A stretch of 64,000 bases of DNA from Artemia franciscana. Lineage: Eukaryota > Arthropoda > Branchiopoda > Anostraca > Artemiidae. The position numbers and the translations under genes were made by a program. Shown in pieces: positions 48,317 through 60,004 of the stretch. The notes beneath the pieces were generated by a model. That model worked only from the letters and a program-made list of their open reading frames with translations, did not search any database and was not told the origin of the DNA. Where the stretch lies: positions 34,134,917-34,198,916 of the forward strand of contig NC_088872.1 of the NCBI RefSeq assembly GCF_032884065.1, given 5' to 3'. Positions within the stretch are counted from its first letter, which is position 1. Every line of letters begins with the position of its first letter.

Positions 48317-48517
48317 GTTTCTCTGGGACAAAGAGGAAAATGGACAAAAATCAACAAAGTCTTCAGCAATTTCACAAGCCACTTCAAAACGTCCTCTTAG
48401 CTTAGGTAAATGCTCGTCCAATAAGATGGAGGATTTTGTTATATAGTAAAGGTTCGTGTCAACGACTATACCAAGGGATTTTAGTAGATTCTGCGTGTTT
48501 TTATCACTGTGGACGAC
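48317..48517 (-). CDS. Candidate internal exon, unknown protein
   Basis: A 201 nt stretch, open in one frame and exactly 67 codons, lies between an acceptor (CTCTTTTCTGTATTTAAAG, before 48517) and a donor (AAC|GTAAGTAG at 48316-48315). It encodes VVHSDKNTQNLLKSLGIVVD, TNLYYITKSSILLDEHLPKL, RGRFEVACEIAEDFVDFCPF and SSLSQRN. The composition is that of a soluble folded domain. The phase is 0-0. I do not recognise the family. It lies on the same strand as the candidate exons at 59.1 and 41.4 kb and may belong to one gene. Confidence 0.55.
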
Positions 48518-48659
48518 CTTTAAATACAGAAAAGAGCATGATACAAACTATACAGCCTAGAAGGCAAATAAATTTTTATCAACAAAGAAAATCTTCCATG
48601 CAATTCCGGAAATCTGTTCCTAATGGGACGAAAAAAGTTGGTTGGTGTACTTAAAGAGG

Positions 48660-49285
48660 AACAAAATAAAGAGGAAAATGTTTAGTAAAAAATGCTAAAA
48701 CTGGAAAATGGCCGATAACAATCTTTTTTTTCTGATTCCAATACCGATTTTACTCTCCCAGCAATTACAATTAGGCTACAACAACAATACAACTCCCTGT
48801 ATCACAGTCTTTGTTTCAGTTTGTCATCATGAAGTAATTGATTAAAAAGAACCATTGGTTCTTTCCATGACGTTATGAATGATAACGAGTCCTTTACAGA
48901 TCTAGTCGTTGATTCATTTTAGTAACTTCTTGTCATTCTAATAATACTGGTTGCACTACACTAAGATGATTTTTTTTTTATGATTAAAATGACCACCATG
49001 AAACCTTTTTCTAAATGGAATCAACAGGCCAAATCGAATGACGCAAAGGATATAGCTGCCCTCTTATCATTTTTGGTTCGGAAGTTCAACACCATAAATC
49101 GCATTTTGCGCGTCTCAGTGTCACCTGACAGTCTCAAAGACAAAGGGTTCATTAGGAAATTTTTCCCAGCACCATATTTTCGAACAATAAGGAGAGGCTA
49201 GTGTAAAACAAAGAAAACGTGTAATCTCTAACTAATTGTTAAACAAAACGTTGCCAAATCAATGTACACACAGAATAATTAGAGT
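48660..49285. other. No gene recognised
   Basis: AT-rich spacer. The plus-strand ORF 48980-49201 (73 aa, basic, no splice support) is not assigned. Confidence 0.4.
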
Positions 49286-49290
49286 GCATC

Positions 49291-52206
49291 CTAGATAGAT
49301 AGATAGACATATACTTTATTTCGTGATTAAACCAAAAACAGGTATTTCACAGAAAAAACGTAAACATTACATAAAAAGAGGAAAAGAATACACACTATCG
49401 AAAACAAAACATAAGCACTAAATAAAAGACAAGTCTCTTCGTGCGGGATAAAAATCTGTTTACAATAGTCCGGACTCTATTATTTCTAATTAACAGTGAT
49501 AGAGGAAATGGCCCATTTATTTCATATTCACTTAATTTGAACTCCATTACTATACGTGTTCTACAATAAACAGGGCAATCAAATAAAAGATGATAACATG
49601 TTTCCATTAGACCGCACAATCACACTGGAGAGTCAGCTTTCCCAACCCTATTTAAAAAATGAAGTAATCTGCTATGCCCTACAATAAGCTGTGTTAATCT
49701 GCTGTTTGGGTGGATTTTAGATGCAGAGATAAGGTCATCTTTATTTTTAAAAAGCTAGCCGGCCATGTGCTAACAGAATTTTTAAACTCATAGAACCATT
49801 TTGTATATAAAAACTCACTTAAAGATTTACGGTCTATACATAAGGGCTGAGATGCACTAAAAAGGAAGGACCCAAAAATTTTTAAATAATTTGGTCGATA
49901 TAATGGCTATGATGTCCCCGAACAGCTAATTCCATTCAAGGTAGGACTCAAGACCCACGGCCAATCTTGAGGTCGATCATTTTTCCGTATCTTAACATAC
50001 TTAATTCCAATGCTCTGAAATCCATTGGAAGCACTCCTGCGAGAGCGATTACCACATGCATTTGAGCTGTGTTAAAAGATTTAGAGATTATGATCATAGA
50101 AGATCTTTGCGCCGACCGTAACATTCATGTCATGGTCAGTCCATAATAATTTTCTATCAAAATAACACCCAAATATTTAACGTTATTTTTAACAGGTATC
50201 TCAATTACATCGTACATTAGCTTTACAGTCAGAAGCTGATGCTTCCTTGAGAATAAAATTGTTTCTGTCTTGGATTTGTCAAGCATAAGCTAATTATCTA
50301 CTGACCAAATTTGGAAATACAAAAATTCCCTTGATGACAAGGATTCTAAAGTTGCTATTTTACTTGATGTGATAATCGTACAAACATCATCAGCGTATGC
50401 CTCAATTTTTACATTAGGAATACTTAGTACTATAAGATCATTTATATTAATCGACCATAACAAGGAGGATAATATTCCACCTTGAGGACATGATCGCTCT
50501 ACAATGAACGAATATTCACCCTTACGCGTAACAACTGTATTTGAAAAGTAACTATAAATTAAATTTAAAAGCCCATCAGGATACGATTTAAGCTTTAACT
50601 TTTTCAGTATTCCAGGGTGCCACGCGGCATCAAATGTGCCTTTAAATAAAAAAATATGCAGAACGTAAAGATTCTTTTCTGCATGTTTTTCTCCACCGTG
50701 GTAACAATACTATCAATTGCATCAATAGTTCTTTTCCAACTACAGGGGCAAAAGCCAACTATTTTCAGTGCTAACCACAATCATTCTATTCGCAAAGGCA
50801 CACTCATATATTTTACCAAGATTTGAGAGTAGGCTAATCGGACGATATGAAGCTGGATTGCAGTCATTATTTTTACCATTTCTTTTAAACCATTATATTT
50901 ACCTTTTTCCAACTTATCAGAAAATATGAAATTTTTAGGCAACTATTCACTAACTTTACCAAACTAGGAGCAAGGACATTGATGTTTTTAATTAGTGCAA
51001 AATTTAGAGTTCCATCTGGGCCTGGGGCCTTCGATGGCTTTGAACCTTTAATTATTTATTTTATTTTATTCGAGGAGACTTCAGTAACACCTGATGTGCT
51101 ATTAATTGCAAATCTGTAAGTTCTGCTCTAACTTCGCCATGGTCATTACTATCAGCTGAATGATCATCTTTTAAAAAGAACCTATTTAGCAATACCTCCC
51201 CGGCCTCTGTCACGAAGTTGGTCTTACTGCCGTCATCTTTTGGTATGTGTAGTGGCTGAACAAAGGCATTTTTATTTTTACAAATTTTTTTGGATTGTAT
51301 TCCATGGATCCAAATTCAGTTTACCTGCACAGAATTTATTCCAGTCACTCTTTGTAGCATTTAACATACCCAGTTTATGTTTCTTTTTTGTATTCTTTAA
51401 ATTAACCTCATTTTCGAGAGAATTACAGGATTTAAATATTCGTAGCAATCGTCTATACCCTTTTCTAAGGTCCAACAATTACGAAGTCCACTACCGTGAA
51501 TACTTTTTGGGAGAGCCATGACTCACTGGAGTTGACTCATTGGTAGCTTTTTGTATTAATACTGTTAAAGCATCTACAGATTTATCTATTTCTTCAGCAT
51601 CCGTAGTAGGGAGGAAATATAAACTATCTATTTCATTTAAAATAGCCTTGCTAAAAACATTACAGATAGTTTTTCTGTAACTATACTTGACGTTATTACA
51701 ATATCCGCCTCAAAAACTAGGTTAAACTTGATATACAAGTGATCAGATAAGGATGGGGGGTGGGTCATTTCTCACTTCCCAGCTGTCAAGAAATTTTAGC
51801 AAATTAAAACCAACTGCTGTGACATCGGAGCTAGAATATGAAAATTCATAAGTTGGCATATCTGGGTCATTCAGTACTACTAATGATTTCCTGGCAACAA
51901 AATCCTCAATGGATTTACCTTTCAAATCAAAAGAAATTTTATTAAGCCAGAGTAAGCTCTTGGCATTAAAATCTGCCCCAAAAACATAATTTGAATAATT
52001 TCTAAGAGTATCTATACTTGCTAAATAACTATCTACTGATCATAAGGATGGAGGGCAATACATGGATGAAACTAGAGTTTAAGATAAACAGACACTGCAA
52101 CACATTCATTGGTCGAGACTTCGTAGTGTGTATCACATTTTAGGGATTTAAGGACAAGTATAGCAGCACTATCAAATCTTTTCTCAAACGATGTCTTTGA
52201 GAAGAT
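49291..52206 (-). pseudogene. R1/I-like LINE ORF2, 3' part
   Basis: A degraded ORF2 on the minus strand. Endonuclease pieces are SFEKRFDSAAILVLKSLKCD (about 52190-52140), ADFNAKSLLW (about 51976), VVLNDPDMPTYEF and, beyond a frame slip in a C-run (51752-51766), LSDHLYIKFN. Reverse transcriptase pieces are NPASYRPISLLSNLGKIYEC (about 50858-50830), DAAWHPGILKKL, SCPQGGILSSLLWSININDL, EAYADDVCTII (YADD about 50400-50386) and VKYLGVIL. Then come LPMDFRALELSMLRYGK, a C-terminal METCYHLLFDCPVY (about 49600), and a 3' UTR with AATAAA and a (TCTA)n tail at 49291-49310. The motif set matches R1/LOA/I-type elements. Stops and shifts make it inactive. The element continues at 53746-53790 and about 56730-57260. 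Confidence 0.8.
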
Positions 52207-53656
52207 ATTAAATAAAAAAAAAAAGTTTTTTTTAGCTGCAAGTAAGGAGTGACATTAAAACTTAAAACAAACAGAAGTTATTCCGTATATCAAAGGGGTT
52301 CTCCGCAACGCCCCCGCTCTTTACGCTAAAGTTTGACTCTTTGTCACAACTCTAAGAGAGAGGCGTTGCGGAGGGGAGAGCCCCTTTCATTTACGGAATA
52401 ATTTCTATTCATTTTAAGTTTTAATGTCGCTCCTTACTTGCAGTTAAAAAAAACTTGTTTTTTATTTAATTTATAATTACTTGTTTTTGAATTAATGCAT
52501 GTTTTGATTTTGGCTCATCGCACATGAATAATTAAAACGAAACTGGCATATTTTTTTTTTTTTGGCTAAATGGTTTTCTCATAGTTTTGATCGGACGATT
52601 TTGATAAAAAAAAGGGGTGGGGGAGGAGGCCTAGTTGTCCTCCAATTTTTGGTTACTTAAAAATGCAACTAGATTTTTTTATTTTTTGTACGAACGTTTT
52701 TGTTAGTAATAAACATATGTACCTTACCAATTAAAATGACCCCTGAATCACAAAGGCCGTAGAATAAATAGTTGAAATTACTAAAAATACTTTAGCGTAA
52801 AGATCAAGGTATTGTGGAGGAGACAAACCCCCTTATATACGTAATATTTTATATTCGTTTTAAGTTTTACTGCTACTCATTACTCCCAGGTAAAAAAAAA
52901 AGTTTATTAATTTTCTCATTTTTTTAACTAAAGCTAGAAAATCCTGCGCCCCCTTCATGGAAATTCTCTTCCCTCATTATAAATTCCTCCATAGAAAGAT
53001 CCTCCTACGTAACCCCCTCTCCCAACCCACCTCCCCCCAACGCTAAAAAAATCCCCCTGAAAACGTCTATACATTTCATAATAACCATTACCATATGTAA
53101 ACAATGGTCAACATTCGTAACTTGCAGCCCCTCCCCCGGGGACTGCGGGGGATTAAGTCGTCCCCAGAGACATAATTATTAGGTTTTCGACTAAGTTGAA
53201 CAGAATGGCTATCTCAAAATTTTGATCCGGTGCCTTTGGGGGAAAATGTGCGTGGGAGGGGGCCTAGGTGCCCTCCAATTTTTTGGTCACTTAAAAACAT
53301 GCATCCATGATCTGTCTTCTGGCAAAAAATACAAAATTCCACATTTTTGTAGATAGGAGTTTGAAATCTCTACAGTTGGGTTCTCTGATACGCTTAATCT
53401 GATGGTGTAATTTTCGTTAAGATACTATCACTTTTAGGGGGTGTTCCCCCTATTTTCCAAAATAAGCAAATTTTCTCAGGTTCGTAACTTTTGATGGGTA
53501 AGACTAAACTTGATGAAACTTATATATTTAAAATCAGCATTGAAATTCGAATCTTTTGATGTAGCTATTGGTATCACAATTCCGTTTTTTAGAGTTTCGG
53601 TTACTATTGAGCCGGGACGCTCCTTATTACAGCTCGTTACCACGAACTGTTTGATT
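52207..53656 (+). repeat. Dispersed foldback-headed repeat, copy 2 (inserted in LINE)
   Basis: Homologous to 43634-45392, with the same inverted-repeat head (TAAGGAGTGACATTAAAACT / AGTTTTAATGTCGCTCCTTA), the same body order and the same CAGCTCGTTACCACGAACTG end. About 300 bp of the body are missing relative to copy 1. On both sides lie parts of one minus-strand LINE endonuclease, so this copy inserted after the LINE. Confidence 0.85.
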
Positions 53657-53815
53657 GTACTTATTCGGTACACATGAAAGTTTACCAGATTTATTTTTAT
53701 AAGACTCTTGGATAAGCAGGACATAAGTCGACCAGTGTTTTTTTTTAGTTGTGTCGCTGCAGCATAACGATGTTGTAGGTTAATTTGTAGAAACTATACG
53801 TATTCTTGTTCGTAT
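53657..53815 (-). pseudogene. R1/I-like LINE ORF2 start (endonuclease N-terminus)
   Basis: The minus strand reads LQINLQHRYAAATQLKKNTG (53790-53731), the opening of an APE-type endonuclease in this LINE group (typically xxQINLqhSkaAt). It continues to SLIKINLVNFHVYRISTI and breaks at the foldback repeat. The rest of the endonuclease resumes at 52206. This segment is the evidence for nesting. Confidence 0.7.
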
Positions 53816-53929
53816 TTACATGAGACCTATTCTGCATTCATGATACATAATCAATATTTTTTCAATTGTTGGGTTATTTCTCTGGCTGTTGGTTATTTTC
53901 TGTAGTCGTATGATGGATGTGGCTCACAA

Positions 53930-56726
53930 TTACACGAATCTACACTATCGCTTATTACACGAACTTCAACATGGGCGAAAAACTGAAAGATTTGGTACAT
54001 TCATTGTAGTCATCGTTGCCCATACACCAAGAGCAGGTTAAATCAACCTTACACTGATTAACACTGACTAACATTTTAGTCAGCAACATTAATTGACAAT
54101 ATTTTTTCATCGCTACACTCCATTAAGAATGAAGTGCTGTTTTCTGATACTTCCGACCAATTGCCAGTTTTAGCCCTGTTTCGAATCCTCTAAAATCCAC
54201 AAAGATTAGTCCCCAGGATAAACCGAGATTCTGTTGCTCACCAGTGAAGCTGGATATATTGAAAGAAGATCTTGGTACATATTCATGGGAATTTTCTTTG
54301 CCAGAAAATATTAGTTTAGGCAATTATAACGACATATTTGGCCAGTTTTATGATACTGTTAAGAAGAAATTCACGCCTTATTGTCTAAAAGCTCCTTTAA
54401 AAAATCCTCGATCAAAAAGATCAAACCCTGTAGCTCACCGGTTAACATCCGGAGTCCTAAAGTCAATAAAAAAGAAGCAGAACCTTTGGAAAGTTTACAA
54501 AACAAGACCAAATACTGCTAAGTTAGATGCATTTAAGTTGTACCGCAATATGCTGAAATCAATTATTCGCAGAGCTAAATGTATATTTTACAAAAAGATT
54601 TGTAGATTGCGGTAAAAAATATAAAAAAGACGTGGGACGTGATTAAGGAAGTTAGTCGGCCGTCCATGAAACCAAAAGGTCTCCCTAAGTCTCTCATTGT
54701 AGACAATCAACTTGTCACAGAAAAAGGCCAAATACGACATCATATTAACAAATTCTTTGCGGAGATAGGGAAAAAACTGCTAATAGTGTTTCTTATTCCT
54801 CTGTGTCACGGTCTTGGAAGCAGTTCTTAGGTCCCTCGTGCTTGAAATCAATGGTTCTTAAGGAGGTTACGGTGCAGGAAATTAGAAATATTGTTTTGTC
54901 TTTAAGGAATTCTTCAGGAAGTTTTGACCAAATTTCTGCTAAAGTAATTAAAACATATCCTTCCATCGATTAGCACCCCAATTTACCATTTGATTAATAG
55001 GTCATTTCAACTAGGAGTATTTCCCCCAGCGTCTTAAATTGGCACGTGTGATAGCTCTCTTTGAAGGAGGTGACCGTGAGGATCTTGGGAACTACAGGCC
55101 GATCTCTCTTTTGTCAGTGTTCTCTAAGATATTTGAAAGGGCAATGCTCAAACGTCTGTTGAGAATTCTTGAAGCTCATTTTTTTTCCATCAGCATCAGT
55201 TTGGATTTCGCGCAAAGTATTCTGCAGAGCATGCTTGTAATAGACTTCTTCAGCTTATACGACGATCTTTGGATTCTAATCTTATTCCTGCAGCCATTTT
55301 TCTTGATGTAAAGAAAGTTTTTGACAGCCTAACACACCAGATCCTCATTGGTAAACTTTCTCATCTTGGTGTGCGTGGGGAAGCATTGTCTTGGTTCTCG
55401 TCATGCCTAACTGACAGATCTATCGCCGCGGAAGTTACAGACAAAAAAATTCCAATTGAAACGGAGTACCCTAAGGTCCTATTCTTGGACCAACCCACTT
55501 CCTCATCTATGTGAACGATCTCTACCGACTTCTCAACACCCCAATTAACAATGTTTGCTGTGGATTGCGTCACAAATCTTACTCTCAGACTACGTTGGTG
55601 TTCACATCTGATAGTCGAGAAGAATTGATAGCATTTGCAGATGACACTACTTTAGGTGCTGCAGCTCTGGATGAATCATCCCTTATTCTAAAGCTTCAAG
55701 CAATGACTAAGAAGATGCTCTTTTGGTTTGACATAAATCAACTAGCTTTAAATGTCAAAAAGTCGTACCTTCTTATTTTTTCTCGTAAAGGTGTGAGCTG
55801 CCCCACAATTACTGAGCTTCCTACACCAAGAGGTTCCGTAAGTCGTCCCCCGGATTGATATGTGCGATTCCTGGGAGTTTTTTTGGATGAAAATTTATTG
55901 TTTAAGTGGCATGTTCAAAAAATAAGAGTGAAAATTTCACGTGGACTTGGGATCACCGGGAAATTAAAGCGTTTATTTCCATTCCCTATCCTCCGTCTTT
56001 TATACTTCTCTCTCATTTACCCCTATATATGTTACTGTTCGTCTGGGTGGATGTCCACATTTCCCTCGGTATTTGCTCCTAATCACCATCTTTATGAGAA
56101 AGCGGCGAGAATTCTCCAGTTGGCTACACACTCCTGTTGACCTCCTTAAGATTAAAGATATTTATGTTTTATCTCTATCTTTGTTGGCATATCAATATTT
56201 CCAGGGAGATCTCCCATGTTGTTTTTCGGGACTACTCAAACTAGTAGGGAAAGTAAATTTGTATATAGTTCGAAACTGGGAGGATGTGATGATTCCAGCT
56301 ACTCCCTCCGTTCGTTCAGACTTCGGTCTGGCCGTGACTGTGGGGCGTGCTTGGAACTTGGTTCCGGCTGAGATTCGGCAGTCACGAACACTTGGCTCCT
56401 TTAATAGACAGATGAAAAGTTTCTTATTGAATGCCTCTTATGCGTTATTTTTTTTTTGGGGGGGGGGGTGTTGTTTTGTTGGCGTTGGATCCTCGATGAC
56501 GCAGACAATTTTAATTTGTATTTTATTGTCGGGTAATGTGAGGGCCGCTGTTTCGTGGGAACTGCCGGTGAGTTGATTTCTTTTCCTTATAGATTTATAT
56601 TTAGATGTTGGTTAGTATGCTAATGCCAAGTTTTATCATTCTTTATTTATTGTATGCCGTTTCCCAAATAACGGGCCATTGAGCCCTTTGGGATATTGTT
56701 TTTGTTATTTTATGAAAATAAATAGA
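53930..56726 (+). pseudogene. CR1/jockey-like LINE ORF2, plus strand
   Basis: The endonuclease end is NFNMG (about 53961), PTRAG..TLIN (54027-54060) and VLFSDTSDQLPVLALF (about 54134-54175). A long linker follows (54244-54610, FGQFYDTVKKKFTPYCLKAP). RT motifs are VIALFEGGDREDLGNYRPIS LLSVFSKIFERAMLKRL (55048-55160), IFLDVKKVFDSLTHQIL (A, 55297), GPILG..FLIYVNDLYRLL (B, 55476-55540, in a second frame), LIAFADDTTLGAA (C, 55627) and RFLGVFLDENLLFKWH (55862). The C-terminus is AVTVGRAWNLVPAEIRQSRT LGSFNRQMKSFLLNA. The 3' UTR runs to about 56726 with AAAATAAATAGAA. Several frame shifts are present. It sits inside the minus-strand R1/I-like LINE, between its ORF1 and ORF2. Confidence 0.8.
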
Positions 56727-56729
56727 ACT

Positions 56730-57260
56730 TGTATCATATAAAGGTTAGTGTAATCCTCGCAGTGTAGGCGTAAAAATCCAAAATTGAGGCCTCTTCTTTT
56801 TAAAATTTCTCCTCTGATTTTTGGGCTCATTTCTAATATAACGCAGCAACTTTTTCCTTTTTCAATAATAGTCACCACTTCCAAGGTTTTTCCAGCAATA
56901 TCTGGATTACTGTGTTCTATAAATTCTTTGCACCCTGATTTATTTTTGATAATAGTAGCACCGTTCACAAGCATTCTTAGCGTGCGCTTTTTTAATTCCC
57001 TTGAATTATATTTTAGTGCTAGTGAATTTTTGTTGAAAGCAGAAAAAGCATTGTTTAAATCTTGGTTTGAGTTAAATTCAACAATGATTTTACCTTGTCG
57101 CCCTTGTTTGACATTTTTAGCAGAAAATTTGGTGGAATCGTTTCTGCTTATTTTACTAATGTCACGCACCATTTTTGCCGGAGGTCCTCTTTTTTTATGA
57201 TCTTTTGCTTCATTACTGCTAGGCTCAAGAATAATACTAAGGGTTTCAGGACCTTTAACA
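56730..57260 (-). pseudogene. LINE ORF1 (gag-like) fragment
   Basis: An open frame of about 175 codons reads LSIILEPSSNEAKDHKKRGP PAKMVRDI, GRQGKIIVEFNSNQDLNNAF, KKRTLRMLVNG, GKSCCVILEMSPKIRGEILK, RGLNFGFLRLHCEDY. The order (K..IVxFxSxxDL, xxRxPRxxVNGV, VILExSPxxRxxL, xGxxRCxVxDY) is that of the RNA-binding region of ORF1 in R1/jockey/I-type LINEs, just before the CCHC knuckles. It is cut at DY by the 3' end of the plus-strand LINE. By strand and position it is probably the ORF1 of the element whose ORF2 lies at 53.8-49.3 kb. Confidence 0.65.
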
Positions 57261-59020
57261 ACACTAGAGTACTATCTGCAATTTTCAAGAGAGGATGTGC
57301 ATCCTGTCTCCACAAAGATTTCAGTCAAAGCAGTTAGCATAACAGAAAAGTTCAAAATCTGTCAAATTATTCAACGATACTTGTTTTGAGCAGATTTTTA
57401 ATGTTTCCAAGCAGGTATACGAGAACATTTTTAAGAACTGCCCTTTTCTGAGCTTTAAAAAGAAAATTCTGCTATTTCAATAAAAGAATAATAATAACAA
57501 AAATCTAATGACGTTTCATCCAATCCGAATATCTCTGGCACAGAACAGGAGAAGTTCAATTGTTTTTATGATTGCCAGAAAAGTAGTAGTCGGCTTTTAG
57601 TTTCCTGTCGTTCATTCGGATCTCTTATCACAGCTATGCAAGTTATGGCAAGACCGCCCAATAAGCTCTTCATAGCTTGGCCGCACAAACTAAGAAAGAA
57701 AAACTTGTAACGGACGAGATAGGGTGATGATCCGTTAAGGTTTCGAAAGGCCTTAAAAAGGGCAATAGAACTAGAGATTCTCGTTCCAATGAAACTTCCC
57801 GCGAAATTGTCTGACCTCTGATTCGACTTGATCATCCTTGGTGAAAAAAAGCAATATGTAAACCTTCCAGAGCTCGATTGCACATTTTTTTCAAAATCGG
57901 TTTTTAGGGAGCGTTTCTTTCTTTTTTTTAATAATAGAAATTTGGTTATTCTAATAAATTTGAGTAGGTAGGTCAAAAAGTAATATATCTTACATATTTG
58001 GAAACTGGCAAATCTGGGGGGCCCTACCCCTAAGATATTACCTGGCACCCTCTTTCCCTGTTTTTTTTCTTTTTTCACTCTTTAAAAAAAAAAATCTGTC
58101 AGTTATTGGCAGCTTTGTCACATTGCCTCCCCCCAAGATTTTACTCATTGGCACCCTTGTCTCATTCCCCCTTCAAGCTTTTGCTCTAGATCCACCCCTG
58201 TATTTGGAGCCATTATAAAATGGAAATCCATTTGACGTTAAATTGTTTCTAAACTCTTGTTTTCTGGAGTTACGGTTACTGTTGCTGGGGGTTGTCCTTT
58301 ACTGACTGTTAGTTACTACAAACTATTTGATCAGCTCATTACATTGAGCTGTTTGAATTTTTGTTCCAAACTTAGGGTCACTTTTTCACTTTCATTGGAA
58401 AAAAAAAACTTGTTTCCCATAGTTAATTGCATATTAAACACTCATACTAAATACCATATTCACAAATGGCGTTTGATTTCTAAGAAAATTCATATTATAG
58501 GGTCTTTGAGCTTTTTGGTTAAAAAAGTGATGTTAAGATTGCACTGCATAAGCCCAGAATCAAAATATACAAAGTAAATGCTTCACAAACGAACATTTTT
58601 TCCCATCAAATGTGGTATTTGAGGCTTCTGAGCTTTTTGATTGCAAATCTGGGCCTGCTGCTGCCAATACTTATCAACGTGCCCACTAACAAGTATATTC
58701 TTTTACCAATATTTCACAGCTAAATATTTAAGAAATCGTTTATGTTATCCTTACTATTCGGTCAACTGGCCCTGGGAAATATGTACCTTATACTTGGATA
58801 GAGATGGTATAATTTCAAAACAAAACGATGATGCTTTTCGAACACAAATATACATCAAATAGCCTATAAAGTTTCAGTACCTACAAACTGTAAGTAAGTG
58901 AGCTCTTGATTTATATTTGCTATCTAGCTTTCCAATCAAGCATTCTCGTCTATCCAGATCACTGTTCGGAGAATAACAGTAATTGATCTGTAGAAATAAA
59001 AGTATACGTAAAAAAAATTT
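57260..59020. other. No confident gene; one long ORF
   Basis: A minus-strand ORF at 58078-57566 (170 codons) is open through SSSGRFTYCFFSPRMIKSNQ, NLNGSSPYLVRYKFFFLSLC and GQAMKSLLGGLAITCIAVIR, but no splice sites or family support it. TTACGGTTACTGTTGCTGGG (about 58269) is a relic of the dispersed repeat tail. Confidence 0.35.
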
Positions 59021-59024
59021 ATAC

Positions 59025-59111
59025 TTGCCTCCAGTTCCTTAGCAGTAGTTACTTGCAATCTTTTCAAAGAGCCTGAACGATCAATTAGCTTTAAAACAGC
59101 TTTTGTTACAT
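59025..59111 (-). CDS. Candidate small exon, unknown protein
   Basis: 87 nt lie between a very good acceptor (TCTTTATTCCTCCTTTTTAG, before 59111) and a GTATAA donor (59024-59023). Two bases complete a split codon, then VTKAVLKLIDRSGSLKRLQV TTAKELEA plus one base. The peptide looks helical. It is on the same strand as the candidates at 48.4 and 41.4 kb. The phase (ends +1) does not fit directly onto 48517 (phase 0), so at least one exon would lie between if they are one gene. Family unknown. Confidence 0.5.
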
Positions 59112-59686
59112 CTAAAAAGGAGGAATAAAGATAATTTTTCATTTCAGAGGTTTTATATCTCGAATAAGTTGTATTTAGAATCTACAAAGGAAAATGAGCA
59201 TAAGAAGTTCTTGAAGAACCTTGACTTTTACCCAAAGGCTCAAATGTTTTCATTTCGACTTCTAAGTGCTTAAAACTTTTATTGGGACGAAATTTGAAGC
59301 ATTTTCGCTTCAAAAATCACGCCGACCTCTTTTCCTTGTAGATTCAATGATTATACATTGTTGTAAAATCTCAATGATGACTCTATTATCTCTCAGGAGG
59401 GAATGTGTGCCCCCGAAAATTAGGATTGGTTAATTATTTAATAAACTGGATTGTTTAATTATACCAGGTACATATATGTATATTTTCATTCTTCTTAAGA
59501 GGAGGCGGGTACCTAAAAAATGCTGAATTCAGCCTTCTCTCTCAATAAAACTATTTGACTTTTAGCACCTCTACATGACTTTCACAATATTCCAAGATTG
59601 CTTACACACATATCCTGCACATATGCTATGGGAAAGTTTAAAGAAGGTAGGAAACATTCAAATACTTTTTGCCCTATTTAAAAAAA

Positions 59687-60004
59687 AAATCATGTTGACT
59701 TCATTAGTTTTATCACCAAATTTAGATCTTCTAGCAATACAACACTACTACTGCTACTACTACCACCACTACTAAGATACTAGTACTATTAAAGCCAATG
59801 GTTGACAATGAGAAATTTAAGATAATATTGAGAGAAAATTTGAAAAAAATCATGTTGACTTCATTAGTTTTATCACCAAATTTAGATCTTCTAGCAATAC
59901 AACACTACTACTGCTACTACTACCACCACTACTAAGATACTAGTACTATTAAAGCCAATGGTTGACAATGAGAAATTTAAGATAATATTGAGAGAAAATT
60001 TGAA
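59687..60004. repeat. 160 bp exact-looking tandem duplication
   Basis: AATCATGTTGACTTCATTAG .. ATATTGAGAGAAAATTTGAA occurs at about 59689 and again 160 bp later (anchor CATGTTGACT at 59691 and 59851) with no difference I can see. Each copy includes (CTA)n triplets. It is either a recent duplication or an assembly artefact. Confidence 0.9.

Noticed and set aside
57566..58078. 170-codon minus ORF as a host gene
   Set aside because: No splice borders, no recognisable domain and a basic/Phe-rich composition; left as an unassigned ORF.
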